20,243 nucleotides of DNA, taken from assembly GCA_031404155.1 (NCBI GenBank), contig JANNGZ010000474.1, forward strand, positions 1-20,243, read 5' to 3'. The position numbers were made by a program, and so were the translations under genes. This DNA is from JANNGZ01 sp031404155 (GTDB lineage Bacteria; Pseudomonadota; Gammaproteobacteria; Burkholderiales; Burkholderiaceae_C). The notes beneath the pieces were generated by a model, which searched no databases, had not been told where the DNA came from, and was given only the letters and a program-made list of their open reading frames with translations. Numbering within the stretch: position 1 is the stretch's first letter; each line of letters begins with the position of its first letter. Positions 9,247-15,981 of this stretch are shown here, in pieces.

Positions 9247-10644
9247 CTACATCGTTCGCTGGCGCGCCAGCGGCGGGTTCTTCGCAAAGTATCGGGCAAT
9301 GCCGGTGGCCAGCGCGTCGACCAGCTCGCGCCGGTAGCCGGGGTCGCGCAGCTTGGTTTCTTCTTCGGGGTTGGAGATGAACGCGGTCTCCACCAGGATG
9401 CTCGGAATATCGGGCGCCTTGAGCACCGCGAAGCCGGCCTGCTCCACCTGCGCCTTGTGCAGGCGGCCCACCTTGCCGATCTGGCCGAGCACTTCGCTGC
9501 CCAGGCGCAGGCTGTCGCGGATTTGCGCGCTGGTGCTCATGTCGAGCACCGCGCGCAGCACCTGCGTGTCGGTGGATTTGATGTTCACCCCGCCCACCGC
9601 GTCGGAGGCGTTTTCGCGCTGCGCCATCCAGCGCGCCGCCGCGCTCGTGGCCGCGCCCTGCGAGAGCGCAAACACGCTCGCGCCGCGCGCGTTCGGCTTG
9701 AAGAACGCGTCGGCATGGATCGAGACGAAGAGGTCGGCCTGCACCCGCCGCGCCTTGCGCACCCGGTCTTGCAGCGGCACGAAGAAGTCGGCGTCGCGGG
9801 TGAGAAAGGCGCGCATGCCGGGCCGCGCGTTGAGCCGGTCGCGCAGCTGCAAGGCCACCGAAAGCACGACGTCCTTTTCCTTGAGCCCGCTCGGGCCGAC
9901 GGCGCCGGGGTCCTCGCCGCCGTGGCCGGGGTCCAGGGCGACGATGATCAGGCGGTCGACCTTGGCTTGCGCCTCGGCCGCAGTGGCTGTGCTGGTGGCT
10001 GTCGCAGGCCGCGGCGCCGAGGCAGCCGAGCTCACGGGGGGTGTCGCACCCGGCGTCGCACCCGGCGGCCCACTCGCCGCGCTGCCGCGGTCGCCGATCT
10101 TGCCGATCAACTCACCGAGCGCGTCGCGCACTTCTTTGGCCGCGGTGGCCGAAGAACCCGCCGCCGCACGTTGGTCGGCCACTTCCTTCTCGCGCACCAG
10201 CGCCAGCAGCGGGTCGGGCCGCACCGTGGGGTAGAGGTCGAACACCAGGCGGTGCCGGTACGCAGCCACCGGTTCGAGCGTGAACACCTGCGGCGCGATC
10301 GCCTGCTTCAAGTCGAGCACCAGGCGTACCACCCGCGGCTGGTTCTGGCCGACCCGCACCCCGGCGATGAAGGGGTCGTCGCTGCCGACCTTGCCGACGA
10401 TCTCGCGCAATGTGGGGCTGAGTTCGAGCCCGTCGACATCGATCACCAGCCGCTCGGGTGCGTTCACCAACCGGTGGCTCGCCTTCAGCGGCGCGTCGGA
10501 CTCGATCGTCACCCGGGTGTAGTCGGCCGCCGGCCAGACGCGCACCGCGACGATGCTGGCGCCGTGGGCGATGTGGCGGGCATTCAGCAGCAGTACCAGG
10601 CTGCCGAGGGAACGCAGGGCCTGGCGACGGGACGATGAACTCAT
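9247..10644 (-). CDS. amiC: N-acetylmuramoyl-L-alanine amidase (AmiC type)
   Basis: A periplasmic zinc amidase that cleaves septal peptidoglycan for daughter-cell separation, usually activated by EnvC/NlpD-type LytM factors. The 465-aa product begins SSSSRRQALRSLGSLVLLL, a twin-arginine export signal, as known for E. coli AmiA and AmiC. An AMIN domain follows (about 30-125, from SIVAVRVWPAADYTRV). An Ala/Pro/Thr-rich linker comes next (about 190-240), then an Amidase_3 domain: VALDPGHGGEDPGA (Zn His), GLKEKDVVL (Zn Glu), SIHADAF (Zn His) and VETAFISNPEEE (catalytic Glu). The ATG at 10644 overlaps the tsaE stop as ATGA, so the pair is translationally coupled. The longer frame upstream lies in tsaE and lacks export features. 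The linker carries 12-bp duplications. Confidence 0.96.
   Translation of the reverse strand: MSSSSRRQALRSLGSLVLLLNARHIAHGASIVAVRVWPAADYTRVTIESDAPLKASHRLVNAPERLVIDVDGLELSPTLREIVGKVGSDDPFIAGVRVGQNQPRVVRLVLDLKQAIAPQVFTLEPVAAYRHRLVFDLYPTVRPDPLLALVREKEVADQRAAAGSSATAAKEVRDALGELIGKIGDRGSAASGPPGATPGATPPVSSAASAPRPATATSTATAAEAQAKVDRLIIVALDPGHGGEDPGAVGPSGLKEKDVVLSVALQLRDRLNARPGMRAFLTRDADFFVPLQDRVRKARRVQADLFVSIHADAFFKPNARGASVFALSQGAATSAAARWMAQRENASDAVGGVNIKSTDTQVLRAVLDMSTSAQIRDSLRLGSEVLGQIGKVGRLHKAQVEQAGFAVLKAPDIPSILVETAFISNPEEETKLRDPGYRRELVDALATGIARYFAKNPPLARQRTM
10041..10064 (-). repeat. 12-bp tandem repeat x2 in the amiC linker
   Basis: Units GGTGTCGCACCC and GGCGTCGCACCC (plus strand) differ at one base and encode part of GATPGATP. 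A weaker 12-nt pair in the same linker (GTGGCTGTGCTG / GTGGCTGTCGCA, around 9983-10006) encodes the Ala/Thr-rich stretch. Confidence 0.7.
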
Positions 10645-11198
10645 CGTGATGCCAACGTCGGCGCATCGGTTGTGGCCGACTCGGCCGACACATTCGACGA
10701 CAGCGACTGCAGCAGTGCCACGCCGGCCTCGCTGAACGCCTGCACCTGCACCTCGCGCTGCTCGCCGTCGTCGTCGACCCGGATCGACAGGCGCAGGTCC
10801 GGGCCCGGCAGGTGTGGTCCGGCCTTCTCGGCCCATTCGGTGAGCTTCAAGCCGGTGCCCGCGAAGACATCGCGAAAGCCGGCGTCGTCCCATTCGCGCG
10901 GGTCGGCGAAGCGGTAGAAATCGAAGTGCGAAATCGTCAGGCCGCCGGCCACCTCGTAGGGCTCGAGCACGGTGAAGGTCGGGCTCTTGACGCGCCCGCT
11001 GACACCCAGGGCGCGCAGCAGGTGGCGCGCGAAGGTGGTCTTGCCGGCACCGAGATCACCGTGCAGGTCGATGAAGGCGTTGCGCAGGCTCGGCGATCTG
11101 GCCAGGCGCGCGGCGCAGGCTTGTGCGTCGGCCTCGGTGCGCCAGCGCAGGGTGATGCTCAAGGGCGGGCTCAAGGGCGGGCACAAGTCCGTGCCCAA
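10641..11198 (-). CDS. tsaE: tRNA threonylcarbamoyladenosine biosynthesis ATPase TsaE
   Basis: TsaE is the P-loop ATPase of the TsaBDE complex that makes t6A37 in ANN-decoding tRNAs. Visible signs are Walker A (HGDLGAGKTTFARHLL), the SPTFTVLEPYE segment, HFDFYRFADPREWDDAGF and LTEWAEKAG. No ATG start exists. Four TTG codons 12 nt apart (11198, 11186, 11174, 11162) sit in a tandem repeat and are all in frame. I chose 11198 (185 aa) because AGGAA lies 8 nt before it. 11162 would give 173 aa, and a GTG at 11246 would overlap the divergent queG start. The C-terminus runs past the usual family end by about 25 residues. The stop overlaps the amiC start (ATGA), matching the common tsaE-amiC order. 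Product identity is firm; the start is about 50%. Confidence 0.93.
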   Translation of the reverse strand: MGTDLCPPLSPPLSITLRWRTEADAQACAARLARSPSLRNAFIDLHGDLGAGKTTFARHLLRALGVSGRVKSPTFTVLEPYEVAGGLTISHFDFYRFADPREWDDAGFRDVFAGTGLKLTEWAEKAGPHLPGPDLRLSIRVDDDGEQREVQVQAFSEAGVALLQSLSSNVSAESATTDAPTLASR

Positions 11199-11205
11199 GC
11201 CCGGC
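11158..11205 (-). repeat. 12-bp repeat array spanning the tsaE start region
   Basis: Two perfect units CTCAAGGGCGGG (11158-11169, 11170-11181) are followed by two degenerate ones (11182-11193, 11194-11205). On the minus strand each unit places a TTG at the same spot, giving in-frame TTG codons at 11162, 11174, 11186 and 11198. Confidence 0.8.
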
Positions 11206-11210
11206 GTTCC

Positions 11211-11216
11211 TAGAAT
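11211..11216 (+). promoter_or_regulatory. Possible -10 element for queG
   Basis: TAGAAT lies 6 bp before the GTG at 11223, with no Shine-Dalgarno in between, suggesting a leaderless queG transcript. The overlapping reverse strand reads TATTCT (11212-11217) and could equally serve tsaE-amiC. No clear -35 box is seen. Confidence 0.4.
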
Positions 11217-11222
11217 AGGGGT

Positions 11223-12431
11223 GTGCAGCTCAGGCAAAGTGATCACCTCGAAGGGCAGGCGCTGGTGCAGCGCCTGCGCGAATGGGCGAGTGAGCTCGGA
11301 TTTTCACAGATCGGTGTCAGCGGCGTCGACCTGCACAGTGCCGAGCCGGGTTTGACGGCCTGGCTCGACGCCGGCTTTCAGGGTTCGATGGCCTACATGG
11401 TGCGCCACGGCCTGAAGCGCGCGCGGCCGGCCGAGCTGGTGCCGGGCACGGTGAGCGTGATCAGCCTGCGCATGAACTACCTGCCGCGCGGCACCGCGCC
11501 GGGCTGGCAGGCGCTGGAGTGGGCGCGCCTGGCCGAGCCCGCCGCGGCGGTGGTGTCCAGCTACGCGCGGGGCCGCGACTATCACAAGGTGCTGCGCGCG
11601 CGTTTGCAGCAGCTCGCCGACCGGCTGGCCGATGAGATCGGCCCTTTCGGCCACCGTGTCTTCACCGACACCGCACCGGTGCTCGAGGTGGAACTCGCCG
11701 CGCGCGCCGGCCTGGCCTGGCGCGGCAAACACACGCTGGCCCTGTCGCGCGACGCGGGCTCGATGTTCTTTCTCGGCGAACTGTTCGTCGATCTCGCGCT
11801 GCCGGAAAGCGAAGCGGCCGACGCGCACTGTGGCTCCTGTTCCGCCTGCATTCACATCTGCCCGACGCAGGCGATCGTCGCCCCCTACCGGCTCGACGCG
11901 CGGCGCTGCATCTCCTACCTGACGATCGAGCACGTTGGCGCGATCCCCGAGGAATTCCGCGCCGCGATCGGCAACCGGGTCTATGGCTGCGACGACTGCC
12001 AGCTCATCTGCCCGTGGAACAAGTACGCGCAGGTGTCGAGGCTGCCGGACTTTGATGAGCGCGAGGGGCTCGGCCATGCCACGCTGCTCGAACTCTGGGC
12101 CTGGAGCGAAGCGGAGTTCCTTCAGCACACCGAGGGCAGCGCGATCCGCCGCCTTGGCTATGAACGCTGGCGGCGCAACCTGGCGGTGGCGTTGGGCAAC
12201 GCATTGCGGGCCAGCGGCGACGAGGCCGTCGTGCAGGCGCTGTCGGCCGCACTTTTGACTGCCCGCGAGGCCGCGCCGGCGCTGGTGCGCGAGCACATCG
12301 ACTGGGCGCTGGCGCAGCGAGGGGCGGGCAGTCTCACGGGGGAATTCACGAGCAACATCGCAAGCGATCCCACGGGCGAGGCCACAAGCGATGTCACCAA
12401 CGATCTCCCGGGCGATGGCCGCAACCTCTGA
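11223..12431 (+). CDS. queG: Epoxyqueuosine reductase QueG
   Basis: QueG is a cobalamin-dependent iron-sulphur enzyme that reduces epoxyqueuosine to queuosine in tRNA, the last pathway step. The product is 402 aa. The N-terminal DUF1730-like region begins LREWASELGFSQIGVSGVDL. CGSCSACIHICPTQAI supplies Cys 203/206/209/213, RRCISYL gives Cys 229, and YGCDDCQLICPWN gives Cys 256/259/263, so both [4Fe-4S] cluster sets are complete. A C-terminal helical-repeat part follows, including RLGYERWRRNLAVALGNAL. The GTG at 11223 was chosen by matching the family N-terminus; there is no ribosome binding site. The last 33 or so residues are a low-complexity tail built from 12-bp repeats and not part of the fold. 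The gene is divergent from tsaE. Confidence 0.96.
   Translation: MQLRQSDHLEGQALVQRLREWASELGFSQIGVSGVDLHSAEPGLTAWLDAGFQGSMAYMVRHGLKRARPAELVPGTVSVISLRMNYLPRGTAPGWQALEWARLAEPAAAVVSSYARGRDYHKVLRARLQQLADRLADEIGPFGHRVFTDTAPVLEVELAARAGLAWRGKHTLALSRDAGSMFFLGELFVDLALPESEAADAHCGSCSACIHICPTQAIVAPYRLDARRCISYLTIEHVGAIPEEFRAAIGNRVYGCDDCQLICPWNKYAQVSRLPDFDEREGLGHATLLELWAWSEAEFLQHTEGSAIRRLGYERWRRNLAVALGNALRASGDEAVVQALSAALLTAREAAPALVREHIDWALAQRGAGSLTGEFTSNIASDPTGEATSDVTNDLPGDGRNL
12333..12416 (+). repeat. Degenerate 12-bp repeat array (7 units) encoding the QueG tail
   Basis: Seven consecutive 12-nt units give the tetrapeptides LTGE, FTSN, IASD, PTGE, ATSD, VTND and LPGD, ending close to the stop codon. The consensus is approximately NTCACNNGCGAT. 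Units have diverged but length and phase are exact. Confidence 0.75.
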
Positions 12432-12546
12432 CCGCGCGGCCTTGCGCGCCAAAGGGTCTGCGTCATCGCCACCACACGCCCTGTCGGCGCCTGCGGCAGG
12501 ATGCGCGTTGAGTTTGCCGCTCACTCAGCCTGCTCTCACCCCATCC

Positions 12547-13152
12547 ATGACCCCTTCGCCCCTTCGCCGCAGCTTGGTCGCCTTGTCGCTGCTGGCCGCG
12601 CTCGCTGTGGCCACGCTCCCGGCGCAGGCCTTCAAGCTCGACGGCATCGACTTCGCCGACACGCTGCGACTGGGCGGCGGTGAGCTGCGGCTGAACGGGG
12701 CCGGATTTCGCGTGGTGGCCACGTTCAAGGGTTATGCCGCGGGCCTTTATCTCATCGAGCGCGCGAGCACACCGGCGCAGGTGAACCAGACCCGCGGCCC
12801 GAAACGCTTGCAGATGCGCATGTTGCTCGACGTCAACACGGTCGAGTTCGTCAAGGCCTTCAACAAGGGCGTGCAGCGCAACACCGCGGCGGCCGAGTTG
12901 CCGGCGCTGCAAGCGCGCATGAAGCAGTTCGACGCGCAGGTCAATGGCCTGGGCAAGGTGCGCAAGGGCGACGTGATCGACCTCGACTTCGTGCCCGGCA
13001 GCGGCCTCACGCTGGTGGTTAACGGCAAGCCGCGGGGCGCGCCGATTCCGGGCGACGACCTCTACGCGGCGCTGCTCGGCGTCTTCCTCGGCGAGCGGCC
13101 GGTGGATCTCGAACTGAAAAAGGGTTTGCTCGGCGCCCGCGCGCCACTTTGA
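12547..13152 (+). CDS. Periplasmic chalcone isomerase-like domain protein
   Basis: This 201-aa protein looks like the bacterial chalcone-isomerase-like family. Members are exported proteins of unknown role, and flavonoid isomerase activity should not be assumed. It has a signal peptide (basic SPLRRS, then a Leu/Ala core, cleavage after PAQA), then FKLDGIDFADTLRLGG and LRLNGAGFRVVATFKGYAAGLYL. It also has MRMLLDVNTVEFVKAFNKGV and, near the end, DDLYAALLGVFLGERPVD, which match the family pattern. The ATG at 12547 places the signal peptide at the N-terminus. Fifty-two in-frame codons upstream look non-coding. The 115-bp gap after queG has no obvious terminator, so it may belong to the same transcript. 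Bug follows after 66 bp. Confidence 0.85.
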   Translation: MTPSPLRRSLVALSLLAALAVATLPAQAFKLDGIDFADTLRLGGGELRLNGAGFRVVATFKGYAAGLYLIERASTPAQVNQTRGPKRLQMRMLLDVNTVEFVKAFNKGVQRNTAAAELPALQARMKQFDAQVNGLGKVRKGDVIDLDFVPGSGLTLVVNGKPRGAPIPGDDLYAALLGVFLGERPVDLELKKGLLGARAPL

Positions 13153-13218
13153 AGCGCTCGGCCGAACAGGGCCGCGCTACCGATCTGGACTTTCATCGTC
13201 AAACTGGAGTTCTCTCGC

Positions 13219-14193
13219 ATGAAGAAGCTGTTGCTGGCCAAGGCGCTCACCGTTTGCGCCACGCTGTGGGTGCTGCCCTTCGCACACGCCCAGAACTACC
13301 CCAACAAGCCGGTGCGCCTGGTGGTGCCTTTCGCACCCGGTGGCACCACCGACATCGTGGCCCGCGTGGTGGCCGAACGTGCCGGCGCCGCGCTCGGGCA
13401 GACCCTGGTGGTCGAGAACAAGGCCGGCGGCGGCGGCTCGATCGGCGCGCTCGAAGTCATCAAGGCCGCGGCCGACGGTTATGTGCTCGGCATGGCGACG
13501 GTGTCCACCACCGCGGCCAACCCGGCGATCAACGCGAAGATCGGCTACAACCCGACGACCGACTTCACTCCGATCGTGAACATCGCGGCCACGCCGAACG
13601 TGATTGCGGTGCACCCCTCGTTCCCGGCGCGCGACTACAAGACTTTTCTCGCCGTGCTGAAGGCCAGCCCAGGCAAGTTCTCGTTCGCGAGTTCGGGCAC
13701 CGGCGGCATCGGGCATTTGCAGATGGAGCTGTTCAAGAGCCTGTCGGGCACCTTCGTCACGCACATCCCGTACCGCGGCGCCGGCCCGGCGCTCAACGAC
13801 ACGGTGGCCGGCCAGGTGCCGATCATTTTCGACAATTTGCCTTCGGCGCTGCCCTTCATCAAGGACGGCCGGCTGATTCCGATCGTGGTGGCCGCGCCGG
13901 CGCGGCTGGCGCAACTGCCCAACGTGCCGACCTTCAAGGAAGTGGGCCTGGAGCCGGTGAACCGGATGGCCTATTACGGCGTGCTCGGGCCCAAGGGGCT
14001 GCCCAAGGACGTGGTCGACAAGGTGCATGCCGCGGTCAAGAAAACGGCCGAGTTGCCCGAGGTGAAGAAGCGCATCGAGGACACCGGTTCGATCCTGGTG
14101 CTGAACACGCCGGAGCAGTTCACGGCGCAGATCGCGGCGGAGTTCGAGGTCTACAAGATAGTTGTCGCGCAACAGAAGTTGACGCTGGATTGA
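13219..14193 (+). CDS. Bug/TctC-family tripartite tricarboxylate transporter substrate-binding protein
   Basis: Periplasmic solute receptors of the Bug family bind small carboxylates or related ligands; they are hugely expanded in Burkholderiales and often lack transporter partners. The 324-aa protein has a signal peptide (KKLLLAKALTVCATLWVLP, cleavage after AHA-Q). The classic QNYPNKPVRLVVPFAPGG and TTDIVARVVAE segments follow, then VVENKAGGGGSIGALEV, SFASSGTGGIGHLQMELF and IPYRGAGPALNDTVAGQV. The end is LPNVPTFKEVGLEPV...YYGVLGPKGLP. GGAG at 13206-13209 supports the ATG. No TctA/TctB genes adjoin it, so the ligand and function are open. Its stop overlaps the xerD start (TTGA), tying two functionally unrelated genes together. 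Confidence 0.95.
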   Translation: MKKLLLAKALTVCATLWVLPFAHAQNYPNKPVRLVVPFAPGGTTDIVARVVAERAGAALGQTLVVENKAGGGGSIGALEVIKAAADGYVLGMATVSTTAANPAINAKIGYNPTTDFTPIVNIAATPNVIAVHPSFPARDYKTFLAVLKASPGKFSFASSGTGGIGHLQMELFKSLSGTFVTHIPYRGAGPALNDTVAGQVPIIFDNLPSALPFIKDGRLIPIVVAAPARLAQLPNVPTFKEVGLEPVNRMAYYGVLGPKGLPKDVVDKVHAAVKKTAELPEVKKRIEDTGSILVLNTPEQFTAQIAAEFEVYKIVVAQQKLTLD

Positions 14194-15098
14194 ACACGAC
14201 GGCGCGCGAATCCAGCCAGGCCGCGATCGACGCCTTTCTCGACGCGCTCTGGCTTGAAGACGGTTTGTCGCGCAACACGCTGGCGGCGTACCGGCGCGAC
14301 CTTCAGATGCTCGCCGAGTGGCTGGCGCGCGAGGCCGGCCGCGCGCTCGACGCGGCGCATGAGTCCGACCTGCTCGGCTACGCTGCGCACCGCCACGCCG
14401 GCTCACGCGCCACCAGCAGCAATCGGCGGCTCACCGTGTTCAAGCGTTACTTCCGCTGGGCCCTGCGCGAGCGGCGCTGCGAGGCCGACCCCACCTTGCG
14501 CCTGGCCAGTGCCAAGCAGCCCTTGCGGGTGCCGAAGTCGCTGAGCGAGGCGCAGGTGGATGCGCTGCTCGATGCGCCCGATGTCACCACGCCGCTCGGC
14601 CTGCGCGACCGCGCGATGCTGGAGTTGATGTACGCCAGCGGCCTGCGGGTGAGCGAGCTGGTCACCTTGGCTACGGTGCAGGTCGGCCTGTCGGAGGGCG
14701 TGTTGCGTGTCACCGGCAAGGGCGACAAGGAGCGCCTGGTGCCCTTCGGCGAGGAGGCGCTGGCCTGGCTGAAGCGCTACCTGCACGAGTCGCGCGCGGC
14801 GATCCTCGGCGGCCAGCAGACCGGCGCGCTCTTCGCCACCGCGCGCGGCGCCGGCATGACACGCCAGATGTTCTGGAAGCTGGCCAAGAAGTACGCGCGC
14901 CGTGCCGGTATCGACGCACCCCTCTCGCCCCACACGCTGCGCCACGCTTTCGCGACCCACCTGCTCAACCATGGCGCCGACCTGCGTGCGGTGCAGTTGC
15001 TGCTCGGCCATGCCGACATCTCAACGACCACGATTTACACCCATGTGGCGCGTGAACGGCTGAAGGCGCTGCACGCGCAACATCACCCGCGCGGGTGA
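14190..15098 (+). CDS. xerD: Site-specific tyrosine recombinase XerD
   Basis: XerD acts with XerC at dif, under FtsK control, to resolve chromosome dimers. The 302-aa product resembles E. coli XerD closely: AFLDALWLEDGLSRNTLAAYRRDL at the start (E. coli has FLDALWLEKNLAENTL) and the same ending style (YTHVARERLKALHAQHHPRG). Catalytic residues are all visible: Arg in YASGLRVSEL, Lys in TGKGDKERLVP, His/Arg in SPHTLRHAFATHLL, His in LLGHADISTT and the nucleophile in IYTHV. Start: TTG at 14190, overlapping the Bug stop, because the next internal ATG (in DLQMLAEW) would cut into the N-terminal SAM-like domain. In-frame sequence further upstream is the Bug gene read out of frame. The stop lies inside a perfect palindrome. 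Confidence 0.96.
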   Translation: MNTTARESSQAAIDAFLDALWLEDGLSRNTLAAYRRDLQMLAEWLAREAGRALDAAHESDLLGYAAHRHAGSRATSSNRRLTVFKRYFRWALRERRCEADPTLRLASAKQPLRVPKSLSEAQVDALLDAPDVTTPLGLRDRAMLELMYASGLRVSELVTLATVQVGLSEGVLRVTGKGDKERLVPFGEEALAWLKRYLHESRAAILGGQQTGALFATARGAGMTRQMFWKLAKKYARRAGIDAPLSPHTLRHAFATHLLNHGADLRAVQLLLGHADISTTTIYTHVARERLKALHAQHHPRG

Positions 15099-15100
15099 TG
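15081..15100. other. Perfect 20-bp palindrome over the xerD stop codon
   Basis: CATCACCCGCGCGGGTGATG is its own reverse complement and includes the TGA at 15096-15098. As RNA it forms an 8-bp stem with a 4-nt loop. It may act as a terminator, an mRNA 3'-end stabiliser or a protein site. Confidence 0.6.
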
Positions 15101-15112
15101 GCGGGGAGCGCG

Positions 15113-15224
15113 GGAGCGAAGCCGGCAGCGGCGCTGCACTCCGCTCATGTCCTCCGATGCCGGCCTGCGGCCAGCATCTCCCCCTCTACTTCGCTGCGCA
15201 CAGCGCCGCAGCCGGCTTCGCTCC
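15113..15224. repeat. Two-level inverted-repeat element between xerD and the convergent gene
   Basis: A 24-bp outer inverted repeat (15113-15136 with 15201-15224, one A-A mismatch) encloses a 10-bp inner stem (15156-15165 with 15169-15178, one mismatch, 3-nt loop). It fills almost the whole 151-bp convergent gap. It could be a bidirectional terminator, a REP/MITE-like dispersed repeat, or both. No coding potential is supported. Confidence 0.8.
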
Positions 15225-15233
15225 TGGGCGTTC

Positions 15234-15260
15234 TCAGAGCAAGTAGTGTTCAGAGCAAGT
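15234..15260. repeat. Short direct repeat duplicating the 3' end of the adjacent gene
   Basis: TCAGAGCAAGT occurs at 15234-15244 and again at 15250-15260, 16 bp apart. The right copy contains the stop codon of the minus-strand gene; the left one is a downstream duplicate next to the inverted-repeat element. Confidence 0.7.
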
Positions 15261-15981
15261 CGTGCAGCCGCGATTCCAGGTGGGCCATCAGCGCCTCGCC
15301 GCGCGAGGCCAGGCGCTCGGCCATGCGGTGTTCCTGGCTTTCGGGCCTTGCGTCGATGTTGGTCTCTTCTTCGAGCAGGGCCGCGGCGATCAAGGCGTTG
15401 AGTTCGAGGAACAGGTTCTTCAGTTCGTCGGGAACATGGATCGCGTTGCGCTCGATAAAACTCAAGGCATGCAGCCGCGCGTCTTCGGCGCGCTGGTGCG
15501 AGAGCAGGCGGCGCGCGCGCCGGTAGTACGCGCTGCGCTCGTTGGCGCTGCCGAGCAGGAGCAGCTCGTCCTTCTGCCAGCCGGCCAGGCGGCTGCGGCG
15601 GATGAAATCGTCCTGCTGCACCAGGCCCATGCGGGAGAATTCGTGTTGGGCGTGCAGCCGGCTTACCGTGCCGCGGGCACGCCAGTACGCGTCGTAGACA
15701 CGGTCCCAGGACTGCGCGGCCACATCCGAAGTGCGGCGCTGCATGCGCAGCACCCGGTCGAGCTCGCGGTCCAGCGTGATCTGGGTGTGGCGGCGCTGCT
15801 GTTCGTCGGCTTCGCGCATCGCCTGCAGTCGGCCCTCGAAGCGGCCCTCGAGCCAGCGGTCGACATGTTGTCGCAGCAGCTGGAACATCGGTACGCCCAG
15901 AAGCAGTAGCGCGATGAAGAGGTAGCCCGCAAGCCGCGGCAGGTCGTCCAGCACAAATGCGATCAGGGGCGATGCGCTCAA
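15250..15981 (-). CDS. Membrane-anchored coiled-coil protein of unknown function
   Basis: I do not recognise this 243-aa protein. One N-terminal membrane helix is clear (about 18-37, LAGYLFIALLLLGVPMFQLL). A long, highly charged helical region rich in Arg, Glu and Gln follows (about 40-115, for example GRFEGRLQAMREADEQQRRH), probably coiled coil. The rest, also charged and alpha-helical, includes SRMGLVQQDDFIRRSRLAGW and HVPDELKNLFLELNALIAAAL. No catalytic motif or cysteine is visible. A TTG start at 15981 overlaps the DUF455 stop as TTGA. A GTG at 15954 is the alternative, but it would drop only nine residues before the membrane helix. Coupling to DUF455 hints at a shared role. ORFs on the opposite strand are shadows. 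Confidence 0.75.
   Translation of the reverse strand: MSASPLIAFVLDDLPRLAGYLFIALLLLGVPMFQLLRQHVDRWLEGRFEGRLQAMREADEQQRRHTQITLDRELDRVLRMQRRTSDVAAQSWDRVYDAYWRARGTVSRLHAQHEFSRMGLVQQDDFIRRSRLAGWQKDELLLLGSANERSAYYRRARRLLSHQRAEDARLHALSFIERNAIHVPDELKNLFLELNALIAAALLEEETNIDARPESQEHRMAERLASRGEALMAHLESRLHDLL

Noticed and set aside
13149..15098. One 649-aa protein joining the region upstream of Bug with XerD
   Set aside because: The first 347 codons are the Bug gene read out of frame. Only the part from 14190 aligns with XerD.
15081..15100. dif site for XerC/XerD
   Set aside because: dif sites are about 28 bp with 11-bp arms and a 6-bp centre, and are AT-containing. This GC palindrome has no central spacer and does not resemble the known arms.
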